64,000 bases of DNA from Streptomyces misionensis (GCF_900104815.1 NZ_FNTD01000004.1:1240001-1304000), one strand, 5' to 3'; positions 18,142 through 26,377 are shown, numbered from the stretch's first letter. Notes: a model not told the origin generated them from the sequence alone. Numbers and translations: made by a program.

Positions 18142-18765
18142 TTAGACGCTCGGACGTACGAATTCTGTGGGGATCACGACCCTCGACTGGGAGCCATACG
18201 TGATCTCGTAGGAAGTGGGCGCCGTCACGGCACGGGCGACATCGTCTCGTCCCCAGACCGCCTTGAGCACCCGGCCGCAGGCCCCGTCGTGCGCTCCGCC
18301 CGTGATCTTCACGGCGGACATCGGAGTGATACCTCCACAGTCGGCGAGGAGAGGCTTGTCGACGGTGCTGCTCAGGACGTCTACAGACCTGTGGAAGAAG
18401 CTCTGCGGGTGTGCGTCGATGTACTCGATGGGTTGGTGGCTCGCGGGGATCCAGCGCGGGTCCGTGTCCGGTCCCTGTGCGTTGGCCATCGCCCAGGCTC
18501 GCCGCTGCTGCATCGACACTGGGGCTGCACGGTCCTCGGCCCAGTGCCGCACGGTGCAGTACCAGTCGGTATCGGTTGGCGTGGGCTGCGGCGGGCAGTG
18601 ATCGTTGAGGGTCTCGTGCAGGGCAGCAGGAACGTCGAGTTCGTATCGGATCTTCGCCAACGGCGGATCCCCGGTTACCGAAGCCGGGGATCCAGCCGCA
18701 TCCTTGGAGATCCACCGCCACCCCTGACCGCCACGTCGAAAGGCGACCACCACGACGAAGAGCAC
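18142..18765 (-). CDS. Hypothetical protein
   Basis: A 207-aa reading frame starting at GTG 18765, with a hydrophobic LFVVVVAF start and a long hydrophilic body containing DWYCTVRHWAEDRA and CGRVLKAVWGRDDVARA. No domain is recognised. It lies 50 bp downstream of the DUF5655/PD-(D/E)xK gene and is co-directional, so the two may be cotranscribed. The start is uncertain; an internal ATG near SMQQRRAW is possible. Confidence 0.5.
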   Translation of the reverse strand: MLFVVVVAFRRGGQGWRWISKDAAGSPASVTGDPPLAKIRYELDVPAALHETLNDHCPPQPTPTDTDWYCTVRHWAEDRAAPVSMQQRRAWAMANAQGPDTDPRWIPASHQPIEYIDAHPQSFFHRSVDVLSSTVDKPLLADCGGITPMSAVKITGGAHDGACGRVLKAVWGRDDVARAVTAPTSYEITYGSQSRVVIPTEFVRPSV

Positions 18766-18815
18766 AACTTCATCCGCACCTCGGGCCGTCCATTCCTGGG
18801 AGCACCGAACGCCCC

Positions 18816-19769
18816 CTACGCCGCGGCGTAGCTGAGGCGGAACAGGTCCTGGGCGCGCTCCAGGTCCCGCTCCGTACGCAGCCGCAGCTCCAGGTCACCC
18901 GTGCCGTGGTGACCGAGCCCCGTCACATCCCGGGTGAAGCCGGGAACCAGGTCGACCGTCTTCGGGTCGGCCTTCAGGTAGACGAGGAGCTTGGTCTGCT
19001 GCGGCGGGCAGACGCAGGCGAAGTTCCGCAGCCGCTGGTAGGCGCGGTACTGCTTGCGCTGGACACGGGTGACGCCGTCCCCCAGACCGAGCAGCACCTT
19101 GTCGACCGCATCGGCCAGCTGCGCCATCGCTCCGTCCTGGCTCCGAGTCGACGGCACCCCGGCCACGAGCCGGCGACCCCGTTTGGTCGCGGTCGAGTGC
19201 CCCGTGACGGAAGCCACGGTCTCAAGGCCGAAGAGGTCGTTGCCGAAGTATCGGTAGCGGACCAGGTCGATGGAGCGCCGGTGCTCGCGTACGGCGTGCG
19301 CGTCGTAGCGAGTGAAGTCGCCGGCAACACAGATCAGCCGGGGTGCGCTCCACAGGATCTGGGACGCGGCCGTGCCCCCGAGCCGGTCGCGGACCAGGTT
19401 CCGGAAGGCATCCTTGTGGGCCATGAGCCACGCCATGTAGTAGAGGCCCTGGTTGATCACACCTGCGTCGGTGCCGCGCTTGTACTCGACGATCACCGGC
19501 GCACCGTTCTCGTCGAGACCCAGCGAGTCGATCCGCCCGCCGTCGACGCAGTCGATGACGTACTCGCTCGCCAGGAACGTGACGCCCAGCATCTTGTCCA
19601 TGTGCGCCTCGACGAGATCCTGCACATCCGCCTCGACGTCCGCGAGACGCGGCATCACCTCGGCAACGCCGCCTCCCGTGCTGAACAGCTTCAGACCGAC
19701 CACTCCCCCACTCTCGATCACGATGCCAGAGGGGAACATCGCACCGTCCAGGGATATTTCCGCCACCAC
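18816..19769 (-). CDS. DUF5655 protein with PD-(D/E)xK nuclease-like domain
   Basis: A 317-aa protein starting at GTG 19769. The N-terminal half has the layout of a PD-(D/E)xK nuclease core: D81 in RIDSLG, then E95-x-K97 in IVEYKRG. This resembles the NucS/DUF91-type nuclease-like domains of predicted transport proteins. The C-terminus (KLLVYLKADPKTV... to DLFRLSY) matches the DUF5655 domain often fused to it. Biochemical role is not established; nuclease activity is inferred from the core residues. It is divergent from the excisionase-like gene by 32 bp. Confidence 0.78.
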   Translation of the reverse strand: MVAEISLDGAMFPSGIVIESGGVVGLKLFSTGGGVAEVMPRLADVEADVQDLVEAHMDKMLGVTFLASEYVIDCVDGGRIDSLGLDENGAPVIVEYKRGTDAGVINQGLYYMAWLMAHKDAFRNLVRDRLGGTAASQILWSAPRLICVAGDFTRYDAHAVREHRRSIDLVRYRYFGNDLFGLETVASVTGHSTATKRGRRLVAGVPSTRSQDGAMAQLADAVDKVLLGLGDGVTRVQRKQYRAYQRLRNFACVCPPQQTKLLVYLKADPKTVDLVPGFTRDVTGLGHHGTGDLELRLRTERDLERAQDLFRLSYAAA

Positions 19770-19801
19770 CGCCTTTTCGAGAAGGGATCAACGCGCAACA
19801 C

Positions 19802-20077
19802 ATGCACCGACAGGACAACCCGCCACAGGGCGCCCCTCATAGCCCCGCCCGCATCCGCGCCACCTGGGGCGGAACAGGCAGCGTAGAAGATGCCTCCAGG
19901 GCTTTCGGGGTCTCCCGGGCCAAGGGGTACGACCTGGTCCGCCGCGGCGAGTTCCCCTGCCGGGTACTACGCATCGGCCGCAGCACCCGCGTCGTCACCG
20001 CCTCCCTACTCCGCGTCCTCGACAGCGGCGAGCCCGAGTACAGCGGAACCCACAACACACACCAAGCGCCAGCGTGA
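19802..20077 (+). CDS. Excisionase-like HTH protein
   Basis: A 91-aa protein with a MerR/excisionase-type helix-turn-helix in the first two-thirds: GGTGSVEDASRAFGVSRAKGYDLVRRGEFPCRVLRIGRS, where SRAKGYDLVRRGEFP is the characteristic helix and wing entry. Streptomyces integrative elements usually encode such a protein immediately before the integrase. Here no integrase follows; instead a transposase relic does. It may be a leftover of an excised or decayed element. Confidence 0.7.
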   Translation: MHRQDNPPQGAPHSPARIRATWGGTGSVEDASRAFGVSRAKGYDLVRRGEFPCRVLRIGRSTRVVTASLLRVLDSGEPEYSGTHNTHQAPA

Positions 20078-20209
20078 CCTCTGCACGCAGAAGCCCCGCC
20101 GGATGCTCCGGACGCTGTTGGTAAATCCGGGGCCTGCATGACGACGGCCTGTACGACCCGGTTGGGGTTGTGCAGGCCGTCGTCGTATTCAGGGGTGGGT
20201 TCGTGTCGT

Positions 20210-20560
20210 TGCGCGGGGTGAAGCTGGCGGAGATCCCGGAGAAGGCCGTGCGGGTTGACGCGTGCGGCGTTCCCGAAGAGCTGTCTGGTGACGCGGGTGC
20301 GGGATGTGCTCGGGCCAGTCCTCGCCGATGCCGACTTCACGCAACTGTTTGCGGTGCAGGGGGCGGCCGGTGGTGTCCCCTGCGCGCTGCTGGCGCTGGT
20401 GTCGGTGCTGCAGTTCGCGGAGGGTCTGACCCGACCGGCAGGCAGCGCACGCAGTCCGCTCGCGTCGGGACTGGAAGTACGCCCTGCCGCTGGAACTGGC
20501 AGACCACTTCACCGGCGCGGCCGTCAGCCTCGTCCGCATCGATGCCTGGCTCAGCGGCAA
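20210..20560 (+). pseudogene. IS1182-type transposase relic (N-terminal part)
   Basis: Pieces in three frames recall the IS1182 transposase N-terminus: AEIPEKAVRV, then a shift to VTRVRDVLGPVLADADFTQLF and LLALVSVLQFAEGLT, then DWKYALPLEL. The order is conserved but at least two frameshifts separate the blocks, and the catalytic domain is missing. The segment sits between the excisionase-like gene and a terminator. Confidence 0.7.
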
Positions 20561-20599
20561 GCCCCTCGCTCGCACCCGCGTCTTACCTTCCGCTGCACT

Positions 20600-20630
20600 C
20601 CGCCCCGCCGGATGAGATCCAGCGGGGCGG
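20600..20630 (+). terminator. Rho-independent terminator
   Basis: CCGCCCCGC pairs perfectly with GCGGGGCGG (9 bp). A small GGAT/ATCC hairpin lies inside the loop, and TTTT follows directly. Confidence 0.75.
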
Positions 20631-20740
20631 TTTTACCGACAGCGTCCGCATACTCCGGCGGGGGCTTCTGCTTGTCCCGCAACCCCTATAGCGAGGACAA
20701 CGCCAACCCGAGGAAACTCGGTCCGGTGGGCGCGCTGTAG

Positions 20741-21340
20741 TCAGACTTCGCCGCCCTCGTCCCACCCGCATTCAGCGCAACGGACTCCCGCGTACATGTC
20801 GTCTCGGGCGTGATCAACGGCGCTCCAGCCCTCCAACTTCGAACTTGGAGCTCCGCACTGGGGACAGCCAACGATGACGCCAAACCCGTGGAAGTACCTG
20901 TATTCGAGTCCGGACTCCTCAACCGTCCGCTGCATCGCCTTCAGGAGTTCTGCTTGGGAGCCCACACCTACGAGTTCCCGGGCAGCTCGATCCACATCAC
21001 CGTCAACCAGGGAAACCCACATGATCGACTCAAGAAGCGGCGGAAGCGGGGTGTCGTCGAGGACAACCGGGATGACGCGGACAGAGTCATCCCGCAGTCG
21101 CCGTGTGAGGGCGGCCTCCCACTCTGTGTTCACCCAAAGGGACTTCGAAGAGTTGGCGGACCAGAAGACCATGACGGTGTCTACGAGCCCCAGCGCCTCG
21201 TTGACCTTGCCGGGGATCCGGTCCCCAGGTCGGATCTTCCATGAATCGAGCCAGACGTCCACGCCGAGCAGTCGCAAGCGGGCGGCAAGTGGGGTTACTT
21301 GGGGCTTGTCGCGGTGGTTGTGAGAGATGAAGGCGTGCAT
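20741..21340 (-). CDS. TIR-domain protein with C-terminal zinc-ribbon-like motif
   Basis: A 199-aa protein starting at ATG 21340 (GGGAGG 8 nt upstream); an upstream in-frame start at 21406 is less likely. The TIR fold begins at once with MHAFISHNHRDK, followed by GVDVWLDSWKIRPGD and then FWSANSSKSLWVNTEWE. E73 occupies the position of the catalytic glutamate of NAD-cleaving TIR domains. The C-terminus carries CPQCG and CAECG motifs (probable zinc ribbon), an uncommon addition. Prokaryotic TIR proteins often act in antiphage defence or as NADases. It lies 0.3 kb from a ubiquitin-like operon. Confidence 0.85.
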   Translation of the reverse strand: MHAFISHNHRDKPQVTPLAARLRLLGVDVWLDSWKIRPGDRIPGKVNEALGLVDTVMVFWSANSSKSLWVNTEWEAALTRRLRDDSVRVIPVVLDDTPLPPLLESIMWVSLVDGDVDRAARELVGVGSQAELLKAMQRTVEESGLEYRYFHGFGVIVGCPQCGAPSSKLEGWSAVDHARDDMYAGVRCAECGWDEGGEV

Positions 21341-21406
21341 GAACACAGCCTCCCACCGGAGGCTCCCCCAGGTAGGGGAAATCGTCGAGCTGACGAGATC
21401 GCTCAA

Positions 21407-21589
21407 ATGGCGCCGCCCAATGGTCAGGCGTTGACTGGGTCGGTCTCAGTCTTCGAGTTGGAGCTTGACGCCCCGCACGACGTGCTCCTCAACGGCTGCG
21501 CCACAGAAACAATGGTGGAGAGCGGCGAGCAGGCCCAGGCAAGGGTCAGCGAGGCATCCCGGGCCGTCACCCGGCTCGTACGGGCCTGA
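21407..21589 (+). CDS. Small hypothetical protein
   Basis: A 60-aa frame from ATG 21407 (weak GAGA upstream). It contains SVFELELDAPHDVLLNG and a helical ETMVESGEQAQARVSEASRA tail. No family is recognised. A strong hairpin begins 15 nt after its stop, which supports expression. It is flanked by minus-strand genes on both sides. Confidence 0.4.
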   Translation: MAPPNGQALTGSVSVFELELDAPHDVLLNGCATETMVESGEQAQARVSEASRAVTRLVRA

Positions 21590-21603
21590 CCACCAAAGCT
21601 TTC

Positions 21604-21632
21604 GGGCCCCGACGGATCGACCGCCGGGGCCC
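21604..21632. terminator. Bidirectional hairpin between convergent genes
   Basis: GGGCCCCG-A-CGG pairs with CCG-C-CGGGGCCC around a short ATCGA loop. It lies between the plus-strand small gene (stop 21589) and the minus-strand DUF6527 gene (stop 21636). Confidence 0.65.
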
Positions 21633-21635
21633 AGA

Positions 21636-22037
21636 CTATTGCCGTAGCCACCGCTGCACGAGCTGTCGGAAGCGAGCGGCGAGTGGCCGGCGCCTACCCT
21701 CGGATTGCCCTTGGCCGAACTGGCCGGTGCCGACGCGTGCCGCTTCGATCTGTCTCGGCGTCCATCGTTCGGCCCACTGGGCGGTGTTACCGCGGATCCA
21801 GTAGTGCGATCGGCAAGGGTAGCTCCAGTTCCCGATGGAAGGGCTGAGGCTGATGGAAGCACCGTCGAACGTGAGGCTCCAGTCGGTCGGGCTGAGCGGG
21901 GTCACGACCTTGTTGCCGCACCCGCAGCAGCACAGGTGGACCACCGTTGTGAAGGGCAAGGACACGTAGAGGACGCCGGATTCCAGCTGTTCGGGGATGT
22001 AGTGGACGAACTCGTGGGTGAGCCGTACCGCTCTCAC
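21636..22037 (-). CDS. DUF6527 family protein of ubiquitin-like operon
   Basis: A 133-aa protein starting at GTG 22037, overlapping the ThiF-type gene stop by 4 bp. It matches DUF6527: HEFVHYIPEQLESGVLYVS, a cysteine cluster HLCCCGCGNKV (C36-C38, C40), TPLSPTDWSLTFDG, then SPSIGNWSYPCRSHYWIR (C75, H78). The Cys/His set suggests metal binding. Members occur in operons with multiubiquitin-domain and E1-like proteins. Its function is unknown; peptidase or ligase-like roles are only speculation. Confidence 0.8.
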   Translation of the reverse strand: MRAVRLTHEFVHYIPEQLESGVLYVSLPFTTVVHLCCCGCGNKVVTPLSPTDWSLTFDGASISLSPSIGNWSYPCRSHYWIRGNTAQWAERWTPRQIEAARVGTGQFGQGQSEGRRRPLAARFRQLVQRWLRQ

Positions 22038-23215
22038 GGGGTGTCCTCGTTGGTCAGGACGTTGCCGTCGATCTGGTACACACTGTGGAACTCCTGCTCA
22101 AGGTCCAGGTAGAAACCGCACAGTTTCTTCCACTTGATCACGGCCAGCGTTGCGTTGAGCGCGTTGAGATCGGCGATCTGGATGTTGCGCTGGTAGTCGT
22201 TGGGGCCGGCACCGTCTGCCGCCGGGATGCGCTGGTGGTCGTGCACGTGCTTGCGCCTGGCCGGAGTGCTGGTGGTGGCCCTTACCAGGCCGGAAAGTTG
22301 TCCGTCTGTCTGGTACACGCCCATCCCCACGTCAATGAACGCCACCTGGTGCCGCTCGAGTTCCTCGACGATCCGTCGGCGCGCGGTATTGTCGTCCACT
22401 GACAAGAAGACGAAGTCCGCCGTACGAAGCTTCTCAGCGTTGGTCTCGTCCACATATACGGGGTGTGCGATGACGCCGGGGTGCATCCGGCCGTAGACGG
22501 CAGCGAAGTGCTCGGCCTTGTTCGGGGTCTCCTCAAGCTCTTCGCGTGAGACCGCGCCAGGCGAGCGGAAGGTGTTGTGCTGCAGAAACTTGTCACCGTC
22601 GTAGAGGTGGATCTCCGCCACGGGAGTCTTCGCGACAAGGTCGAGGATGTAGCTTCCGGTCCCTCCCAGCCCCACGATGACAACACGCAGGCCCTGAAGG
22701 CGGCGTGAGACAGTAGCGATGCCGGCCCTGCTGGAGGCAGTGTCTATGTATCGGAACACGGAATCCTCGGCAGTGTCGTCGAGGACGGGGAACGTCATCG
22801 CGGTGGCCTCAGGGTCCAACTGCTGAGCCTGGGAGGCCAAGATGGCGGCGTAGGTCGTCATCTTGGCGTAGTAGTCCGGGTAACCGGACGCCGGCTTGCT
22901 CGAGAAGGTGAAGTCGACCTCGACCCCCGGCGCCGGGATCTGCCGCCCGCGGCTGTTGATGAGGGCTTCGAGCGGCTGCCCCAGGTGGTTGCAGGGCTCG
23001 GCGCCGCTGAACATGACGACGTGCGTGCCCGGGACCACAGTCACGTCACCCGCCAGAGACAGCTCCGAGACGAGAACTCCGTAGCGGACCCGGCGCTGGG
23101 CATCCACGTAAGGCACGTGGTGCATCAGCAGGAGTCCGGACCGGACCTCGATCTCGTAACCCTCCTCCTGCAGGCGGCGCAGGTCCGGGCTACGACTTGT
23201 CAGTTGCGGTGACAT
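22034..23215 (-). CDS. ThiF-family E1-like adenylyltransferase with DUF6791-type N-terminus
   Basis: A 393-aa protein; start ATG 23215 overlaps the ubiquitin-like gene by 26 bp. Residues ~10-160 resemble DUF6791, with a conserved cysteine in GAEPCNH (C75). The ThiF/E1 domain follows: GLGGTG at 182-187 (nucleotide loop), DGD at 206-208, N214, R217 and K233, the usual ATP-binding set. Expected reaction: adenylation of the C-terminus of a ubiquitin-like protein. A catalytic thiol for transfer is not certain. It is translationally coupled to the upstream Ubl and downstream DUF6527 genes. Confidence 0.85.
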   Translation of the reverse strand: MSPQLTSRSPDLRRLQEEGYEIEVRSGLLLMHHVPYVDAQRRVRYGVLVSELSLAGDVTVVPGTHVVMFSGAEPCNHLGQPLEALINSRGRQIPAPGVEVDFTFSSKPASGYPDYYAKMTTYAAILASQAQQLDPEATAMTFPVLDDTAEDSVFRYIDTASSRAGIATVSRRLQGLRVVIVGLGGTGSYILDLVAKTPVAEIHLYDGDKFLQHNTFRSPGAVSREELEETPNKAEHFAAVYGRMHPGVIAHPVYVDETNAEKLRTADFVFLSVDDNTARRRIVEELERHQVAFIDVGMGVYQTDGQLSGLVRATTSTPARRKHVHDHQRIPAADGAGPNDYQRNIQIADLNALNATLAVIKWKKLCGFYLDLEQEFHSVYQIDGNVLTNEDTP

Positions 23216-23465
23216 TGAACACCGTCCTGTTCTTGATCTGCACGCTGGTGCCTGCGGTGAGCGTGCCCTCGGCAGGCTTCTGGTCGGCATGCCGGAAGCT
23301 GACCGTGATGAGGACGTAGGGGCCGGTGGGTACCGGGTCGAAGGCGAGAGAGACGACCTCCTCGAAGGAGAGCGTGGCCGTGGACACGGTCCGCTCCTGC
23401 CCGTTGACGATGATCTTGTAAGTGCGCGGGTGCCCCATCTCGCTCGGGGTGTCGGGGTGATTCAC
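23190..23465 (-). CDS. Ubiquitin-like protein (single multiubiquitin domain)
   Basis: A 91-aa protein. GTG 23465 is chosen because AAGGAG lies exactly 6 nt upstream; an ATG at 23492 has no ribosome-binding site. It is one multiubiquitin repeat: YKIIVNGQERTVSTATLSFEEVVSLAF, a VSFRHADQKPAEGTLTAG centre, and the hallmark ending VFNVTATDKS. No C-terminal diglycine is present; the protein ends at DKS, so conjugation chemistry, if any, would differ from classical ubiquitin. First gene of the Ubl-E1-DUF6527 operon. Confidence 0.85.
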   Translation of the reverse strand: MNHPDTPSEMGHPRTYKIIVNGQERTVSTATLSFEEVVSLAFDPVPTGPYVLITVSFRHADQKPAEGTLTAGTSVQIKNRTVFNVTATDKS

Positions 23466-23594
23466 GGCCAGCTCCTTCCTCTTCGTTTTCATTGACGACA
23501 GTGAAAGCGTAGCACGGGAGGGGCTGAGGGTGTATGGCCTCACCCGCGCAGGTGACCTCGCGCCAGATCCCTTCGGCTGGCATGCTGTTCGGCC

Positions 23595-24443
23595 GTGCTA
23601 CTGGAACTCGCCGGACGTCATCCGCTGTTGCGCGACAGCCTCGCCACTCACAGCACCGACGACGGCCGAATCGTCCTGGACGCCCGGCGCCTGCTGTTCG
23701 CCAGCCCGCTCGACCTGACAGCTGCGGCCGCCGCCGCGCACGCCCACGCAGCCGTGGATGCACACGCGACCCTGCTGCTCCCCGACTCCGAGGACGTCAC
23801 CGCTTACGTGCAGCGGATGGACCTGCTCAAAGCCCTGCCGCCAGGCACGCATGTCGAGGGGAAGGTCCCCGAGGAGATTCGCAGCGACCGCTCGGCCACC
23901 CTGCTCGAAGTCGCGGCCCTGCGTCCCGATACCGCCGACGCCATCAGCGAAAGACTTGGACGAGTGGCCACCCAGCATCTCGGCCCACGCGACGGACGCC
24001 GTGTCTTCAAAGGCATCGGCGAGCTGATCGACAACGCCATCAGCCATGGAGCCAGCACCTGTGGTGCGTTCATCGCCGCGCAGGCTTACAGCGGCAAAAC
24101 CACCGGCTATCGGCGCCTGGAGATAGCCGTGTGCGACACCGGCATCGGAGTCCTCACCCACCTGCGCCGCAACCCGGAACATGCTCATATCACGACCAGC
24201 GCCGAAGCCCTTGAACACGCTGTGCGACCCGGGGTCAGCGGCACCCACGACACACGCGGCAACGGCCTCCCCGACCTGCTGGCCGGCACGAGCGACACCG
24301 CCGCCACCCGTCTCGTCCTGCGCAGCGGCGACGGCCTGCTGCGCGCCGGTCGCCTTCGCCGCGCAGCGGTCACTCGCAGCATCTCCACACGCACCCCTGT
24401 GCAGGGAACATGGTCCTGGCTGAGAGTCTCGTATCGCCCTTGA
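23595..24443 (+). CDS. GHKL-type ATPase (histidine-kinase-like, no phosphoacceptor domain)
   Basis: A 282-aa protein, GTG start, divergent from the ubiquitin-like gene across 129 bp. The ATP-binding region has N-box ELIDNAISHG (N147), G1 box CDTGIG (181-185) and a G2-like RGNGL. No H-box is visible. An N-terminal beta/helix segment (RIVLDARRLLFASPLDLT...) resembles a STAS-like fold. It is followed 15 bp later by a DUF4325 protein, a pairing similar to anti-sigma kinase/antagonist modules. Role inferred: regulatory ATPase. Confidence 0.75.
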   Translation: MLLELAGRHPLLRDSLATHSTDDGRIVLDARRLLFASPLDLTAAAAAAHAHAAVDAHATLLLPDSEDVTAYVQRMDLLKALPPGTHVEGKVPEEIRSDRSATLLEVAALRPDTADAISERLGRVATQHLGPRDGRRVFKGIGELIDNAISHGASTCGAFIAAQAYSGKTTGYRRLEIAVCDTGIGVLTHLRRNPEHAHITTSAEALEHAVRPGVSGTHDTRGNGLPDLLAGTSDTAATRLVLRSGDGLLRAGRLRRAAVTRSISTRTPVQGTWSWLRVSYRP

Positions 24444-24458
24444 CGGACCTGTGCTTCA

Positions 24459-25049
24459 ATGAATGAAATGAAACCGCAGAAACGCGAGACGCTGCTCACT
24501 TACCCCGTGAAAGAGCACGGCACGTTTCTCGCCACCAGGGTGAAGGGTGGCGCTGCTCGCCGAGCCTTGGAAGAGCAACTCACGGCCGCTGCTCGCGTCG
24601 CCCTGCTGACCATCGACTTCTGTGGCGTGGAAGCGATGACCAACAGCTTCGTGGACGAGTTCCTCGGCAAGTTCTATCTCCTGCTGGCTGCCGGAGACGT
24701 CAGCGCCGACGGCGTCCGGCTGATCGGCCTGGACGAGGAGACCCGCGAGGGAGTCACTGTCTGCCTGGAGCGCCGTAAACAGGTCGCTCTCGACGGCGAC
24801 ACCCACGAGCTGCTGGGTGACGCTTCGATACTCGCGGGCACTTATGCCGAAGCACGTCGGCTGGGTGACTTCCGGGCCGCCGAGCTGGCTGAGGCCCTCG
24901 GCATCTCGTTGCCGAATGCCAACAACCGACTCAAACGCCTGGTCGAGGCCGGTGCCTTGTACCGGGAGCGTTCTGCTGGACCCGAGCGGGGCGGGAAGGA
25001 GTTCACCTACCGTCTGCCCCCAGCCGGAGACGGGCGAGGGGACGCATAG
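24459..25049 (+). CDS. STAS-like DUF4325 protein with C-terminal winged HTH
   Basis: A 196-aa protein. Residues ~50-75 hold the DUF4325 core (TIDFCGVEAMTNSFVDEFLGKF), a STAS-like fold. Residues ~133-190 form a winged helix-turn-helix (AAELAEALGISLPNANNRLKRLVEAG, then a basic wing). Start ATG 24459; a second ATG at 24468 is possible. It is paired with the GHKL ATPase directly upstream, suggesting a phosphorylation-dependent switch controlling DNA binding, possibly of the neighbouring operon. Confidence 0.75.
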   Translation: MNEMKPQKRETLLTYPVKEHGTFLATRVKGGAARRALEEQLTAAARVALLTIDFCGVEAMTNSFVDEFLGKFYLLLAAGDVSADGVRLIGLDEETREGVTVCLERRKQVALDGDTHELLGDASILAGTYAEARRLGDFRAAELAEALGISLPNANNRLKRLVEAGALYRERSAGPERGGKEFTYRLPPAGDGRGDA

Positions 25050-25142
25050 CAAGCCGGGGAGTCTTTCCAGTGATTCCCTGCTGGTGTGGTCCGCCGCGTC
25101 GGACCGCCGTCACAGGCCCAGAGAGAACACGACCTGCGAAAG

Positions 25143-25183
25143 GAGCCCTCCGCTGCCCGGTCTGGCCGGGCAGCGGAGGGCTC
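25143..25183. terminator. Long perfect hairpin terminator
   Basis: An 18-bp perfect stem (left arm 25143-25160, right arm 25166-25183) with the 5-nt loop TCTGG, 94 nt after the DUF4325 gene. No T-tract follows, as is usual in Streptomyces. The sequence from here to 25385 shows no gene. Confidence 0.7.
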
Positions 25184-25385
25184 GGTGATCTTGCGCGGGA
25201 GGTCGCCGAGGACGTCACGAGCCCCACCGGAGCGCTCCGGTGGGGATGCGCCTCGTGGCTCCGGGGCCAGAGGCCCCCAGCATGCTCCCCGGCGCGCCTC
25301 GCCCTATCACCGGCTGTCACGGGCGCTGTCACACGTCTGTCACCAACTATGCCGACTCCCCCGGGCCGCGATGCCTGACCTGCTC

Positions 25386-25847
25386 TTACGCACCAACCCT
25401 GGACTGACGTGGACGCCCATGGACGGTCTTTACAACCTGCACCTTGTAGTCGGCGATGGCGAGCACGGCCGCGGACTGCTCCTCGGGCTCGGGCTCGTGC
25501 AGCTCGATACGCACGCGGCGCCGGTCGCCCTAGGCGACGAGGAGCCGCTCGAAGGCGCTGTAGATGGTCTGGAGCATCTGACCCGACCGCTTCCCCGACT
25601 TCTTGTAGAAGGAGAGGTCTTCGCACAGGGAGTAAGCGAGGGCCCAGTCAGACTGCTGGTAGAAGTCGGCCTGGCCGGACTCCTTCAGGGAGTCCCACAG
25701 GCGCTTCGCGATGGGATGCCAATTGTGGTCAGCGTTCGGCACCTTCGCGGGTCGGGTAACGCCCCGCGTCACCGACTGCACATCTCCGCCCTTGCGCTTG
25801 CGCGGGCGGGCGAGGTCGGTCTCGCGGTTGGGTACAGGGCCGGGCGT
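25386..25847 (-). pseudogene. Phage terminase small-subunit-like gene with in-frame stop
   Basis: The frame reads PGPVPNRETDLARPRKRKGG, then WHPIAKRLWDSLKESGQADFYQQSDWALAYSLCEDL, matching terminase small-subunit-like proteins of Streptomyces integrative elements. It is stopped by TAG at 25530-25532 within LLVA*GDRRRVRIELHEPEPEEQS, after which the same frame continues to TAA 25386-25388. The expected start at 25847 is ACG in place of ATG. Both features mark it as inactive unless the bases are errors. Confidence 0.75.
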
Positions 25848-26024
25848 TGATCATCCCCCCGTACCTCTCATGTTCCTCAAGCTGGTGTTATAGGACGGGT
25901 GTTGGGGGGATGATGTACTCAGTCGCACCAGCCGTCCACTAGCCGGGGCCTTGCCCGGTGGTGGGGCGTCACGAATCTCCGTGGCGTCCCTACACCGGAC
26001 AAGACCAGCTACCTGGGAGTGGAC

Positions 26025-26360
26025 ATGAACAAGAAGGAGCAGTTCGAGAATGGCCAGCACAGCACAGACGGCGAGCCCGACATCTTGCAGGTGCGGCTCC
26101 GCCAAGAGACCGAAGAAGGAGGCAGAGGCGATGGGGCCGTAGCGAGCGAAGCCCAGCCACCCGCGAACCCACCCACGATTCACATCACCGTCGCGTACGG
26201 GGCAGAACCGCCCGGGGGCCGCTGGAAGAGGATGGTTGCCGGGGCCGCAGCCCTCGTAGCCTTCCTGTCAGCGTTCACGACGGTTGATAGGGGAATCCAC
26301 GGGGACACGGCGATCTGGGTGAGCAGCGTTTTTCAGTGGATCTTGAACATTTGTGGTTGA
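26025..26360 (+). CDS. Small membrane-anchored hypothetical protein
   Basis: A 111-aa protein, ATG 26025 with GGGAG 5 nt upstream. Residues 1-60 are polar and acidic (MNKKEQFENGQHSTDGEPD...). One transmembrane helix follows RWKRMVAGAAALVAFLSAFT near residues 72-88, and the end is HGDTAIWVSSVFQWILNICG, perhaps a second membrane-associated segment. No family is recognised. It is divergent from the broken terminase-like gene and closed by a terminator 18 nt after its stop. Confidence 0.6.
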   Translation: MNKKEQFENGQHSTDGEPDILQVRLRQETEEGGRGDGAVASEAQPPANPPTIHITVAYGAEPPGGRWKRMVAGAAALVAFLSAFTTVDRGIHGDTAIWVSSVFQWILNICG

Positions 26361-26377
26361 TCTTGCTCAGTTAATCG

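Noticed and set aside
25086..25850. A 254-codon plus-strand frame
   Set aside because: It lies opposite the terminase-like relic and a long hairpin; composition is that of a shadow frame.
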